Assembly (NCBI GenBank): GCA_018262775.1
Contig: JADFDU010000007.1
Location: forward strand, 1 to 64,000
Source of the DNA: Rhodocyclaceae bacterium
GTDB taxonomy: Bacteria > Pseudomonadota > Gammaproteobacteria > Burkholderiales > Rhodocyclaceae
DNA length: 64,000 nt
Direction of reading: 5' to 3'
The notes under the pieces: generated by a model
Told to the model about the DNA's origin: nothing
What the model saw: the letters and a program-made list of their open reading frames with translations, nothing else
Databases searched by the model: none
Made by a program: the position numbers and the translations under genes
Part shown: one piece after another, positions 44,181 to 52,750 of the stretch
Layout: every line of letters begins with the position of its first letter
How positions within the stretch are numbered: position 1 is the stretch's first letter

Positions 44181-46264
44181 CCTTTACCTCCGATGATCGC
44201 GGTGACTTTGATGGTGCGCGAATCCGGTACTTCGGCGTTCGCGATGACTTTGAGTTGGGGCACGGCGCGGCGCAGGAAGCGCGACAGCAACCAGCGCAGC
44301 GCGCCCGGCACGATCAGCACGGCGGGCAAACCGACCTCTTCCTGGCGTTGTGCGGCGTCGCCCGTCTGCCGCAGCAGCGTATCGGCGAGGCCCGGCTCGA
44401 TGCCGCTGCCGTCCGGCCCGGCCGTCTGCACCGCCTGCAGCAGCACGCGCTCCAGGGAGGGATCGAGCGCCATCACCGACAGTTCGGCATTGCCCGGATA
44501 GAGCTGCTGGACGATGGAGCGGCCCAGCGCCACACGCACATCGGCGGTGAGCTCGACGGCGTCCTGGGTGCGCGGTGCGTGCTCGGCAATGACGTCGATG
44601 ATGCTGTGCATGTCGCGCAGGGTGACGCCCTCTTCCAGCAGGTTCTGCAACACGCGCTGGACGACGGCCAGCGGGATCTGCTTCGGCACCAGGTCCTCGA
44701 CGACCTTCGGTGCGTCCTTGGCGATGTGGTCGAGCAGCGCCTGGGTTTCCTGGCGGCCGAGCAGTTCGGCGGCATGGCCGAGGATGACGTGATTGAGGTG
44801 CGTGGCGACCACCGTGCTGGCGTCGACCACCGTGTAGCCGAGGGCATTCGCTTGGTCGCGCAAGCCGGCCTCAATCCAGATCGCCGGCAGGCCGAAGGCC
44901 GGGTCCTTCGTTTGCATGCCCGGCAGGGTGCCGGCGACGCGGCCGGGATTGATGGCGAGAAACATGCCCGGCCAGGCCTCGCCGGCGCCGACCTCGACGC
45001 CCTTGAGGGCGATGCGGTAGCCGTTCGGCTTGAGTTCGAGGTTGTCGCGGATGTGCACCGGCGCGGAGAGAAAGCCCACTTCCTGGGCGAATTTTTTGCG
45101 CAGGCCGCGAATGCGCTTGAGCAGTTCACCGTCCTGGCCCTTGTCGACCAGCGGAATCAGGCGGTAGCCCACTTCCAGCCCGAGTACGTCCACCGGTGCG
45201 ACGTCCGCCCAGCTTGCCTCCTGGGATTCCATCGGCGCGGCGGTTGCTGGCGCGACAGGTTTCTCCTCGGCAGGTTGCCGCTTGCGCTGTACCATCCACC
45301 ACGCCAGTCCGCCCGTCGCACCGGCAAAGAGCAGGAAGGCGAAATTCGGCATGCCGGGAATCATGCCGAGGATGCCGAGAATCCCGGCGGTGAGCATCAA
45401 CACCTGGGGATTGGAGAAAACCTGGCCGACGAACTGCTGGCCGATGTCCTCATCGGTGGCGACGCGGCTCACCACCAGGCCGGCGGCCGTGGAGATGATC
45501 AGCGCCGGAATCTGCGCCACCAGGCCGTCGCCGATGGTCAGCAGGATGTAGTTCTGCGCCGCACGCGCGATTTCCATATCGTGCTGCAGCATGCCGACGA
45601 TGAGGCCACCGATGATGTTGATGAAGAGGATGAGGATGCCGGCGACGGCGTCGCCGCGCACGAATTTGGAGGCACCGTCCATGGAGCCGAAGAAATCCGC
45701 CTCCTGCGAAATCTCGGCGCGGCGCTTGCGCGCCTCGTCCTCGCCGATCAGGCCGGCGTTGAGGTCGGCGTCGATGGCCATCTGCTTGCCGGGCATGGCG
45801 TCGAGGGTAAAGCGCGCCGACACCTCGGCGATGCGGCCGGCGCCCTTGGTGATGACGACGAAGTTGATCACCACCAGAATGACGAACACCACCAGGCCGA
45901 CGGCATAGTTGCCGCCGACGAGGAACTGGCCGAAGGCTTCGATCACCTTGCCGGCCGCATCCGGTCCGGTATGACCTTCCAGCAGCACGACCCGCGTCGA
46001 GGCCACGTTGAGCGACAGGCGCAGCAGCGTCGTCACCAGCAGCACCGTCGGGAAAATCGAGAAATCCAGCGGCTTGGTGGTGTACATCGACACCAGCAGC
46101 ACCATCACCGCCAGCGCAATGTTGAAGGTGAAGAAAAGGTCGAGCAGTACCGGCGGCAGCGGCAGCACCATCATCGACAGGATCATGATGATGAGCAGCG
46201 GCGCGCCGAGCTGGCGCAGGTTGCCGCCACTGAACATGCTGCGCAGGGTCAGTTCGCCGTTCAT
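44177..46264 (-). CDS. flhA: Flagellar export gate protein FlhA
   Basis: 695 residues. The N-terminal half has eight membrane helices with the FHIPEP region (MPGKQMAIDADLNAGLIGEDEARKRR) and LLRLSLNVASTRVVL. The C-terminal cytoplasmic domain forms the nonameric ring that docks chaperones and includes RDNLELKPNGYRIALKGVEVG and LQNLLEEGVTLRDMHSIIDVIAEHA. It is the main proton-driven export component. Confidence 0.98.
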   Translation of the reverse strand: MNGELTLRSMFSGGNLRQLGAPLLIIMILSMMVLPLPPVLLDLFFTFNIALAVMVLLVSMYTTKPLDFSIFPTVLLVTTLLRLSLNVASTRVVLLEGHTGPDAAGKVIEAFGQFLVGGNYAVGLVVFVILVVINFVVITKGAGRIAEVSARFTLDAMPGKQMAIDADLNAGLIGEDEARKRRAEISQEADFFGSMDGASKFVRGDAVAGILILFINIIGGLIVGMLQHDMEIARAAQNYILLTIGDGLVAQIPALIISTAAGLVVSRVATDEDIGQQFVGQVFSNPQVLMLTAGILGILGMIPGMPNFAFLLFAGATGGLAWWMVQRKRQPAEEKPVAPATAAPMESQEASWADVAPVDVLGLEVGYRLIPLVDKGQDGELLKRIRGLRKKFAQEVGFLSAPVHIRDNLELKPNGYRIALKGVEVGAGEAWPGMFLAINPGRVAGTLPGMQTKDPAFGLPAIWIEAGLRDQANALGYTVVDASTVVATHLNHVILGHAAELLGRQETQALLDHIAKDAPKVVEDLVPKQIPLAVVQRVLQNLLEEGVTLRDMHSIIDVIAEHAPRTQDAVELTADVRVALGRSIVQQLYPGNAELSVMALDPSLERVLLQAVQTAGPDGSGIEPGLADTLLRQTGDAAQRQEEVGLPAVLIVPGALRWLLSRFLRRAVPQLKVIANAEVPDSRTIKVTAIIGGKG

Positions 46265-46283
46265 GGCATAACACTTTCAAGAT

Positions 46284-46378
46284 CTTGAACCACAGAGAAC
46301 ACAGAGATCACAGAGAAAACCAAATGGGATTCTTCTTCAGCCCTTTCCCTGTGTCCTCTGTGCTCTCTGTGGTTCAAG
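46284..46378. repeat. Inverted-repeat element with ACAGAG units between flhB and flhA
   Basis: The left arm CTTGAACCACAGAG with further ACAGAG units pairs with the right arm ending CTCTGTGGTTCAAG. The arms are each about 31 bp with a loop of about 35 bp. The units are the same as in the 40254 element, but the ends differ (GAACCACAGAG). Confidence 0.85.
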
Positions 46379-46388
46379 GTTTTCATCA

Positions 46389-47522
46389 TCACGCCACCCC
46401 CGGATCGAGTTCCGCCGGCACGGGCAGCTCGACCGGCGCCTGCGGCGAACGGCCGCCCTGGGCGAGGTAGGCATTGAGCTGGTACACATAGGCCATCACC
46501 TCGGCGACGGCGCGGTACAGCGCAGAAGGAATGATGTCGTCGAGTTCGGTGTGGGCATACAGGGCGCGGGCCAGGGGCGGTGCCTCCAGCAACGGCACAC
46601 CGCTTTCCTTTGCTATTTCGCGGATTCTTTGCGCAATGAGACCACGCCCCTTGGCAACGACGCGCGGTGCCGGCATCTTCTCGTCGTAGGCCAGCGCCAC
46701 GGCGAAATGCGTCGGGTTGGTGACGACCACCTGGGCCTTGGGCACGGCTGCCATCATGCGGCGGCGGGCGATCTCGCGCTGCTGGCTGCGGATGCGCGCC
46801 TTCAGCTGCGGGTCGCCCTCCAGCTCCTTCATTTCCCGCCGCACCTCTTCCTTGCTCATGCGCAGCTTTCTCTGGTATTGCCAGAGCTGGAAAGGCACGT
46901 CGGCGGCAACGATCAGCAACATCGAGGCGACAATGCTCATGGCACTAAAGAGAATCACCTGGCCGACGGCATGCAGGCCGACTTCGAGCGGCTGGTCGAT
47001 CAGCGCGAACAACTGCTCCTTTTCGTTGAGGATGACCCGCACCACGACGACGCCGATCAGCAGCGACTTGAAGACGGCCTTCACCAGTTCGCTGATGCTG
47101 TTGATGGAGAACATGCGGCCGAGGCCCTTGAGCGGATCTAGCCGCGTCCAGTCGGGTGTCAGCGCCTTGCTGGAAAAATTCAATCCGCCCAGCATGAAGG
47201 GGCCGGCCAGGGCTGCCACCACCAGGATCAGCAGCAGCGGCCCGATCGAGGCGAGTGCACCCCAAGCCATCGCCGCCAGGGCCGTTGTCGGCGCCGCCGC
47301 ATCGAATGCCGCAGATCGGTCAAGGCTCAGGCCCTGGCCGACGAGGCCGGCGATGCGCTGCGCCAGCCAGCTGCCGGTGGCCCACAGCGCACCGCTGCCA
47401 GCGATCAGCACGAGAAAGGCCGACAGCTCGCGCGATTGCGGCACCTGGCCTTCTTCGCGTGCCTGCTCCAGTCGTCGGGGCGACGCGGGTTCGGTTTTTT
47501 CGAGATCGGAATCGTCCGCCAT
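46389..47522 (-). CDS. flhB: Flagellar export switch protein FlhB
   Basis: 377 residues. The N-terminus has the family start (DSDLEKTEPASPRRLEQAREEGQVPQSRELSAF), then four membrane helices. The autocleavage site NPTH is at 269-272, followed by FAVALAYDEKMPAPRVVAKGRGLIA. Cleavage and FliK contact change export from hook to filament substrates. A truncated relative is encoded at 10641-10931. Confidence 0.97.
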   Translation of the reverse strand: MADDSDLEKTEPASPRRLEQAREEGQVPQSRELSAFLVLIAGSGALWATGSWLAQRIAGLVGQGLSLDRSAAFDAAAPTTALAAMAWGALASIGPLLLILVVAALAGPFMLGGLNFSSKALTPDWTRLDPLKGLGRMFSINSISELVKAVFKSLLIGVVVVRVILNEKEQLFALIDQPLEVGLHAVGQVILFSAMSIVASMLLIVAADVPFQLWQYQRKLRMSKEEVRREMKELEGDPQLKARIRSQQREIARRRMMAAVPKAQVVVTNPTHFAVALAYDEKMPAPRVVAKGRGLIAQRIREIAKESGVPLLEAPPLARALYAHTELDDIIPSALYRAVAEVMAYVYQLNAYLAQGGRSPQAPVELPVPAELDPGVA

Positions 47523-47538
47523 GGCATGTGTCCTATGG

Positions 47539-47553
47539 CGGCGATTATTGCCG
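47539..47553. promoter_or_regulatory. Palindromic operator candidate upstream of flhB
   Basis: CGGCGA-TTA-TTGCCG, an 11/12 match to the recurrent palindrome, 17 bp upstream of the flhB ATG. The rest of the 236-bp gap to the next gene shows no clear sigma-54 or sigma-28 element; there is an AT-rich patch near 47700-47718. Confidence 0.42.
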
Positions 47554-47758
47554 CCCCCGGCAAGGGTTGGCGGCGGGAATAGGCGGGAATTAACCGGCTA
47601 TTTCACACATTCCCGTAATCCATGACAGGAACGGGCCACCCTGAAGCGGGCGGCCCGGGCAGAATACTTCAGAATACTTTCAACATCGTTAACTGGGAGG
47701 TGATTTTTATTTTTTAATCCCGGCCGTGAATGATCTGATGCCGTTTCCCGGGTCTGTT

Positions 47759-48082
47759 CTATTCAGTACCCTGTCCTGGTCTGGCGCGTATGCGCTGCGC
47801 CACTTCCCGGAGGATATCCACGTTGCGGTCAAGCTGCTGCATGTGGCCGGCAAGGGCTTCCAGACGGTCGCCCAGCATGCGCGCCAGTTCTCGCGCCGCC
47901 ACGGCCGGACTGCCGGAGGTGGCGCGCACCTGATCGATGTGGGTTTGCAGTTCGCGCAGATCCTGTTCGGATTCGGGTCGCTCCGCGATGAAGGCGGAGA
48001 GCGTGCGTTCGCGCTCGCGGAAATATTCGGCCGGGTCGTGTGCCGCCAGGTCGCGCCAGGCGTCGAAGTCGAAGCAGGACAA
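47759..48082 (-). CDS. DUF3135-like small protein
   Basis: 107 residues, charged and mainly helical. The start SCFDFDAWRDLAAHDPAEYFRERERTLSAFI and LRELQTHIDQVRA fit the pattern I know for DUF3135 proteins. The C-terminal half is a probable coiled coil (DRLEALAGHMQQLDRNVDILREVAQRI). An overlapping frame of similar length is arginine/serine-rich and looks like a shadow. Function unknown; it is the last gene of the che group before flhB. Confidence 0.62.
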   Translation of the reverse strand: MSCFDFDAWRDLAAHDPAEYFRERERTLSAFIAERPESEQDLRELQTHIDQVRATSGSPAVAARELARMLGDRLEALAGHMQQLDRNVDILREVAQRIRARPGQGTE

Positions 48083-48132
48083 GATGTGTTCCGTCGGATG
48101 CGCGGTGCCGTTTCAGCGCACGCGCGCAAGCA

Positions 48133-48435
48133 TCACAAAGTTCCGGTTATGGATGGGGCCGATTGCATCTGCTGCAGGAGCAGTTCCACGGCGGCGGCAA
48201 CCTTCTCCGCCTCGGTGATGGCCTGGGCGGCCGCCCCGCCCAGCACACCCATTTCTTCGGCGGCCTGCGTCTCGCTGCAGGCGCCGGCCGCCTCACAGGC
48301 GGAGTTCAGGGCCAGCAGCCTGGATTGTGCCGCCAGCCGCCGTGCCTCTTCCAGCATCCGCCGCAGCGCCGTGTCGTTCGAGCCGTGCAGAAAGACCCTC
48401 TCCTGCGATGTCGGTTGTGCCAGGCCGTTGTGCAT
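48133..48435 (-). CDS. Small helical protein resembling an MCP signalling tip
   Basis: 100 residues, no signal peptide or membrane segment. Residues about 32-50, RLAAQSRLLALNSACEAAG, align with the conserved hairpin tip of chemoreceptors ([18 protein letters not shown]). The descending part (AAEEMGVLGGAAAQAITEAEKVAAAV) loosely follows the receptor pattern but lacks the [10 protein letters not shown] tip. The gene lies 15 bases after cheA on the same strand, so it is probably co-expressed. It may bind the CheA/CheV array, or merely be a helical relict; its role is unknown. Confidence 0.7.
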   Translation of the reverse strand: MHNGLAQPTSQERVFLHGSNDTALRRMLEEARRLAAQSRLLALNSACEAAGACSETQAAEEMGVLGGAAAQAITEAEKVAAAVELLLQQMQSAPSITGTL

Positions 48436-48450
48436 GACGCCTCCTTGTTC

Positions 48451-50343
48451 TTATGCCGCCTTGGCGAGCAATTCATCGGGCAGGATCCGCTGACGCGTCA
48501 CGCCGCGGTTGTCGCCCAGGCCGGCGAGCAGTTCCTTGACGTCGAGGATAAGGACGATGTGCCCGTTCGCCAGCGTCGTGACGCCTGACACGCCATTGGG
48601 CCGGAACCCTTCGAGCGACTTGATCACCGCGTCGTCGCGGCCGGCGAAGTTGTCGATGGCGAGAATGAAGCTGGCCTCGGCCGTCTGCATCAGCACGCCG
48701 TATTCCGAGGCTTTCTCCTGCGGCCAATCGATCAGGTAGTTGAGCGGATAGACCGGCAGCACCTCGCCGCGCACCACCATGGTGGCGCGGCCGCCGACTT
48801 CCTGGATCTCGCCCGGCACGATGGGCAGTATCTCGCGCACCATCGACAGCGGCACGGCGAAAGGCTGCTCGCCCAGCTTGACGATCAGCACCGGCAGGAT
48901 GGCCAGGGTCAGCGGCAGGGAAATGACAAACGTGGTGCCCTTGCCCAGTTCCGACTTGATCTCGATGCTGCCGTTGAGCTTCAGGATGTTGGTGCGCACC
49001 ACGTCCATGCCGACGCCGCGGCCGGAGACGTCGGACACCTGGGACGCCATGGAAAAACCGGGCAGGAACACCAGGTTGTAGCTTTGGCGCTCGTCCATGG
49101 TGTTGGCCTCTTCGTTGCTGATGAGACCCTTCGCCAGCGCCTTGGCGCGCAGCTTCTCGGCGTTCATGCCGTGGCCGTCGTCGGCCACGAGGATGACGAT
49201 GTGGTCGCCTTCCTGGCGCGCTTCCAGGCGCACCTCGGATTTCTGCGGCTTGCCGGCGGCGGCGCGCTCCAGCGGCGACTCGACGCCGTGGTCGACGGCA
49301 TTGCGGATGAGGTGGATGATCGGATCGGACAGGTCCTCGATCATCGTCTTGTCGATCTCCGTCTCCTCGCCGAGCAGCACCAGTTCGACTTCCTTGCCCA
49401 GGTTGCGGGCCAGATCGCGGGCGATGCGCGGGTACTTCTGGAACAGCCGGCCGATCGGCTGCATGCGCGTCTTCATCACCGCGTTCTGCAGGTCGGATAC
49501 GAGCAGGTCGAGCTGGCCGACGGCGGCATCCAGCGCCTGCAACGTCTCGGTACCCGTCATGCCGCCGAGAATTTCCGTGCGCAGGCTGGTCAGGCGGTTC
49601 TTCGTCAGGCCAATCTCGCCGGACAGGTTGAGCACCTGGTCGAGCCGCGAGGTATCGACGCGGATCGAGTTGTCGCGCGTCTTTTCGCTCTCGCGCCGTC
49701 CTGCCGACCCGCCGTAGCCGGGCTTGTCGGCGGCGCGGCGGCCGATGGCGGCATGGATGATTTCTTCTGCGGGCTTGGGCGGCTGCGGGATGCCCTTGCC
49801 GGCCTCAGGTGGAACCTCGGGCATCTTGCCGGTGACCGCAGCGTAGTAGGCATTCCAGTCGAGGGCACCGCCATCGGCGGTGAACGCGACAGCCGCAGAT
49901 GCAGCTCGGGGTGCGGGTGCGGCTGCGACTTCCGCGGCGGCGACAGGCTGTTCGCCCGAGATCACCTGTTTCAGCCGCGCGATCAGGCCGGCGTCAGCGG
50001 CATGGGGCTGCACGCCCTGCTCGAGCGCGTGGAACATCTCGCGTACCGTGCCGGTGGCCGCCATGATGGCATCCATGGTTTCAGCGGTGATACCCAGTTC
50101 ACCGTTGCGCAGCTTGTCGAACAGGTTCTCCGTCAAGTGGCAGAGCGTCACCAGCTCGGTCGCACTGAGGAAGCCTGCGCCGCCCTTGATGGTATGAAAA
50201 CCGCGGAAGATGTCGTTCAGCAGCCCCTTGTCATGCGGGTTCTTCTCCAACTCGACCAGCTTGTTGTCCACACCGGACAGCAGATCGGTGGCCTCGACCA
50301 GGAAATCCTGCAGCAGATCTTCCATTCCGGTGAATTCGCTCAT
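48451..50343 (-). CDS. cheA: Chemotaxis histidine kinase CheA
   Basis: 630 residues. The P1 Hpt domain has the phosphorylated His50 in FRGFHTIKGGAGFL. About 110 Ala/Pro-rich residues with no evident P2 fold lead to P3 (TRDNSIRVDTSRLDQVLNLSGEI), the P4 ATPase (HLIRNAVDHGVESPLERAA, VADDGHGM, SGRGVGMDVVRTN) and the P5 CheW-like domain (ILPVLIVKLGEQPFAVPLSMVREIL). It phosphorylates CheY, CheB and CheV receivers. It stands between cheZ and the receptor-tip-like gene. Confidence 0.96.
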   Translation of the reverse strand: MSEFTGMEDLLQDFLVEATDLLSGVDNKLVELEKNPHDKGLLNDIFRGFHTIKGGAGFLSATELVTLCHLTENLFDKLRNGELGITAETMDAIMAATGTVREMFHALEQGVQPHAADAGLIARLKQVISGEQPVAAAEVAAAPAPRAASAAVAFTADGGALDWNAYYAAVTGKMPEVPPEAGKGIPQPPKPAEEIIHAAIGRRAADKPGYGGSAGRRESEKTRDNSIRVDTSRLDQVLNLSGEIGLTKNRLTSLRTEILGGMTGTETLQALDAAVGQLDLLVSDLQNAVMKTRMQPIGRLFQKYPRIARDLARNLGKEVELVLLGEETEIDKTMIEDLSDPIIHLIRNAVDHGVESPLERAAAGKPQKSEVRLEARQEGDHIVILVADDGHGMNAEKLRAKALAKGLISNEEANTMDERQSYNLVFLPGFSMASQVSDVSGRGVGMDVVRTNILKLNGSIEIKSELGKGTTFVISLPLTLAILPVLIVKLGEQPFAVPLSMVREILPIVPGEIQEVGGRATMVVRGEVLPVYPLNYLIDWPQEKASEYGVLMQTAEASFILAIDNFAGRDDAVIKSLEGFRPNGVSGVTTLANGHIVLILDVKELLAGLGDNRGVTRQRILPDELLAKAA

Positions 50344-50352
50344 GATCTTCTC

Positions 50353-51285
50353 CTAGAAGCCGAGGCTCTCCAGGAGGTCGTCGACCTGCTCCTGGCTGTT
50401 GACCACATCGGTACGCCCGGCGGCATTCATCGCCGGGCCGTTCATCAGGCCGCCGGGTACCTCGGCCTTCATGTCCTGTGGCATGGTCTCGAGCAGAACC
50501 TGCAGGAGTTCGGACTCCATGCTCTGCGCCAGATCGACGATTTTCTTGATGACCTGGCCGGTGAGATCCTGGAAATCCTGGGCCATCATGATTTCCATCA
50601 ACTGCGCGTTGGTGGCATCCGTCTGTCCGGGCACATCGCTCAGATAGGCATGTGTATCGCCAGCCAGCACCTTGAACTCGTCGACCGACAGGTCGCCGCC
50701 CGTCAGGCGATCCCAGCGACCTGAAAGCGCGATTGCCTGGGCCTGCAGCGTGTCCTGGATCGGCTTGGCAACATCCGTGGCATTGAGCACACGGCTGGCC
50801 GCCTGCTCCGTCAGCTGCGCGACATAGGCCAGGCGCTGGCGTGCATCCGGAATGGCTTTTGCCGCCTCCTCAAGGGCGCGGTCGAAGCCGAGCTGGCGCA
50901 GCGTGTCGTGCAGCTGACGCGTCATGTGACCGATGCGCTGGAAAACGTTGTCGCCCGGGGAGGTACTCTCCTTCTGCACCTCGTCAGCGCGAGGCGCCAC
51001 GGCGTCCGCAGTCGCCGCCCCCGCCGACTGCGCCATCTGACCGGCGACACTATCCCACGGGCACCCCAAGGGCATTTCCTTCGGGGCAGATTTCCTATGG
51101 GCATCAAACAACGCCTCCAGGTCGGGCGAATCGCCCGTGGCGGCCGTACCGCCGACCACCTCGATGACCGCAGGCACTCTCTGCGGGGCGGGCGCCCTTG
51201 CAGGCGGTTGGCCAGCAATGCTGTCGAAGAGCGCCTGCAGGTCTTCGGAATCGCCGGAATTGTCGAATTTGAGCCGCTTGGACAT
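50353..51285 (-). CDS. cheZ: Chemotaxis phosphatase CheZ
   Basis: 310 residues, longer than enterobacterial CheZ (about 214) because of an N-terminal extension of about 100 residues. The four-helix core includes MAQDFQDLTGQVIKKIVDLA, which holds the catalytic glutamine, and the C-terminal CheY-binding peptide is VDDLLESLGF. The extension contains two similar motifs, DLQALFDSIAGQ and DLEALFDAHRK, about 40 residues apart. CheZ dephosphorylates CheY-P. Confidence 0.95.
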   Translation of the reverse strand: MSKRLKFDNSGDSEDLQALFDSIAGQPPARAPAPQRVPAVIEVVGGTAATGDSPDLEALFDAHRKSAPKEMPLGCPWDSVAGQMAQSAGAATADAVAPRADEVQKESTSPGDNVFQRIGHMTRQLHDTLRQLGFDRALEEAAKAIPDARQRLAYVAQLTEQAASRVLNATDVAKPIQDTLQAQAIALSGRWDRLTGGDLSVDEFKVLAGDTHAYLSDVPGQTDATNAQLMEIMMAQDFQDLTGQVIKKIVDLAQSMESELLQVLLETMPQDMKAEVPGGLMNGPAMNAAGRTDVVNSQEQVDDLLESLGF

Positions 51286-51323
51286 ATTTTTCTCCCTTGT
51301 CTGTCCTGCATCGGAGACCGCCC

Positions 51324-51722
51324 TCAGGCGGCCTCCCTCTCCAGTTTCTCGAGGATCTTGTTGAGCTTCTCGCCCATCGTTGCTGCCGTGAAAGGCTTGA
51401 CGATGTAGCCGCTGGCACCGGCCTGGGCGGCAGCAACGATGTTTTCCTTTTTCGCCTCGGCAGTGATCATCAGCACCGGCAGGTGCTTCAACTGCGGATC
51501 AGCGCGCACATTCTGCAGCAGCGTCAGGCCGTCCATGTTCGGCATGTTCCAGTCGGTGACGATGAAGTCGAAGTGCTCGCTGGTCAGCTTCGACAGCGCC
51601 ACGACGCCATCCTCGGCCTCGTCCACGTTGAGGAAGCCCAGCTCCTTCAACAGATTGCGCACGATGCGGCGCATGGTCGAGAAATCGTCCACGACGAGAA
51701 ATTTCATTTTCATATCAGGCAT
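51324..51722 (-). CDS. cheY: Chemotaxis response regulator CheY
   Basis: 132 residues, a single receiver domain. D12/D13 bind Mg, Asp57 in [13 protein letters not shown] is phosphorylated, and the switch Thr and Lys are in [12 protein letters not shown] and YIVKPF. It starts at one of two close Met codons (residue 1 or 4). CheY-P binds FliM to reverse the motor. Confidence 0.96.
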   Translation of the reverse strand: MPDMKMKFLVVDDFSTMRRIVRNLLKELGFLNVDEAEDGVVALSKLTSEHFDFIVTDWNMPNMDGLTLLQNVRADPQLKHLPVLMITAEAKKENIVAAAQAGASGYIVKPFTAATMGEKLNKILEKLEREAA

Positions 51723-51744
51723 GGTCTGCTCCTTGCTTCTATCA

Positions 51745-52725
51745 TTACAAATGCTCTTTGCGCGTGTGTGCCTTGCTCAGCAGCGGCCGCATCGTATCCG
51801 CCAGGACCTCGGCGTCGAATTTGGCGACATAGGCATCGACACCCACGCTCTGCCCCATGGCACGATTGGCTTCGGAGGACAGGGAGGAATGCATCACCAC
51901 CGGGATGCCGTTGAAACGCGGATCGCTCTTGATGTTGCGGGTGAGGACATAGCCGTCCATTTCCGGCATCTCGGCATCCACCATGATGATGTCCAGTTCG
52001 TTGGCCAGGCTCGTGCCCTTCTGCTGGGCATGGGCGGCCATGCCTGAAAGACGCGTCCAGGCTTCCAGGCCATTCTGCGCATGCTTGTGCTGGACGCCGA
52101 GCTGGTCCAGCACCTCGGTGATCTTCTTGCGCGCCACCGCCGAGTCGTCGACAAAGAAGATATGGTGTTCGATGTCGTCCTGCACCGGCGCCACGTTGGC
52201 CACCGGCGGTTCGCCGAAAGTCGCGGCCATGATCTGCTCGACATCCAGAATGGACACCAGGCGGCCGGCCTGCCCCGCCCCCGAATCGGGCGGCAGTTCG
52301 GTGATGGCGGTGATGAAACTCTGGCTGGACGACACCAGCCCATCGGGCGCGCGCACCTTGCTCCATTCGACGCGAATGATGCGATCCACGTCGCTCACCA
52401 GGAAGCCCAGGATGCGCTTGTTGTACTCGGTGACCATCATGGTGCCGCCCTGCTCCTGCGGCGCGCCGGCGAGGTTGAGCACGCGGCCCAGCGCCACCAC
52501 CGGAATGACGTTGCCGCGCAGCGAGATCAGGCCCTCGACGCCGCTGGGCATGTTGGGCGAACGGGTGATCATCGGCGTGCGCGTCACCTCGCGCACCTTG
52601 AAGACGTTGATGCCGAAGATCTCGCTCGTGCCCAGCGAGAAGAGGAGTATCTCCATGCGATTGGAACCCACCAGCATGGTGCGGGCGTCGACGTGTTCCA
52701 GCAGTGAATTGTCTGTGCGATCCAT
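51745..52725 (-). CDS. cheV: Chemotaxis coupling protein CheV (first copy)
   Basis: 326 residues: an N-terminal CheW-like domain ([50 protein letters not shown]) and a C-terminal receiver (about 190-320) with [14 protein letters not shown] and [12 protein letters not shown]. CheV links receptors to CheA and can be phosphorylated for adaptation. It lies 25 bases after the second cheV gene. Confidence 0.95.
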   Translation of the reverse strand: MDRTDNSLLEHVDARTMLVGSNRMEILLFSLGTSEIFGINVFKVREVTRTPMITRSPNMPSGVEGLISLRGNVIPVVALGRVLNLAGAPQEQGGTMMVTEYNKRILGFLVSDVDRIIRVEWSKVRAPDGLVSSSQSFITAITELPPDSGAGQAGRLVSILDVEQIMAATFGEPPVANVAPVQDDIEHHIFFVDDSAVARKKITEVLDQLGVQHKHAQNGLEAWTRLSGMAAHAQQKGTSLANELDIIMVDAEMPEMDGYVLTRNIKSDPRFNGIPVVMHSSLSSEANRAMGQSVGVDAYVAKFDAEVLADTMRPLLSKAHTRKEHL

Positions 52726-52750
52726 CGTGGCTTCCTTGGGTTCGGTCGGC

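Noticed and set aside
44255-46288. A 677-codon open frame antisense to flhA
   Set aside because: It is a shadow of the high-GC flhA gene: composition is His/Arg/Asp-rich, no family resembles it, and flhA is unambiguous on the other strand.
47698-47722. T-rich tract as a terminator for the che block
   Set aside because: The T-run is on the + strand while the genes are on the minus strand, where it is an A-run; the hairpin is AT-rich and weak.
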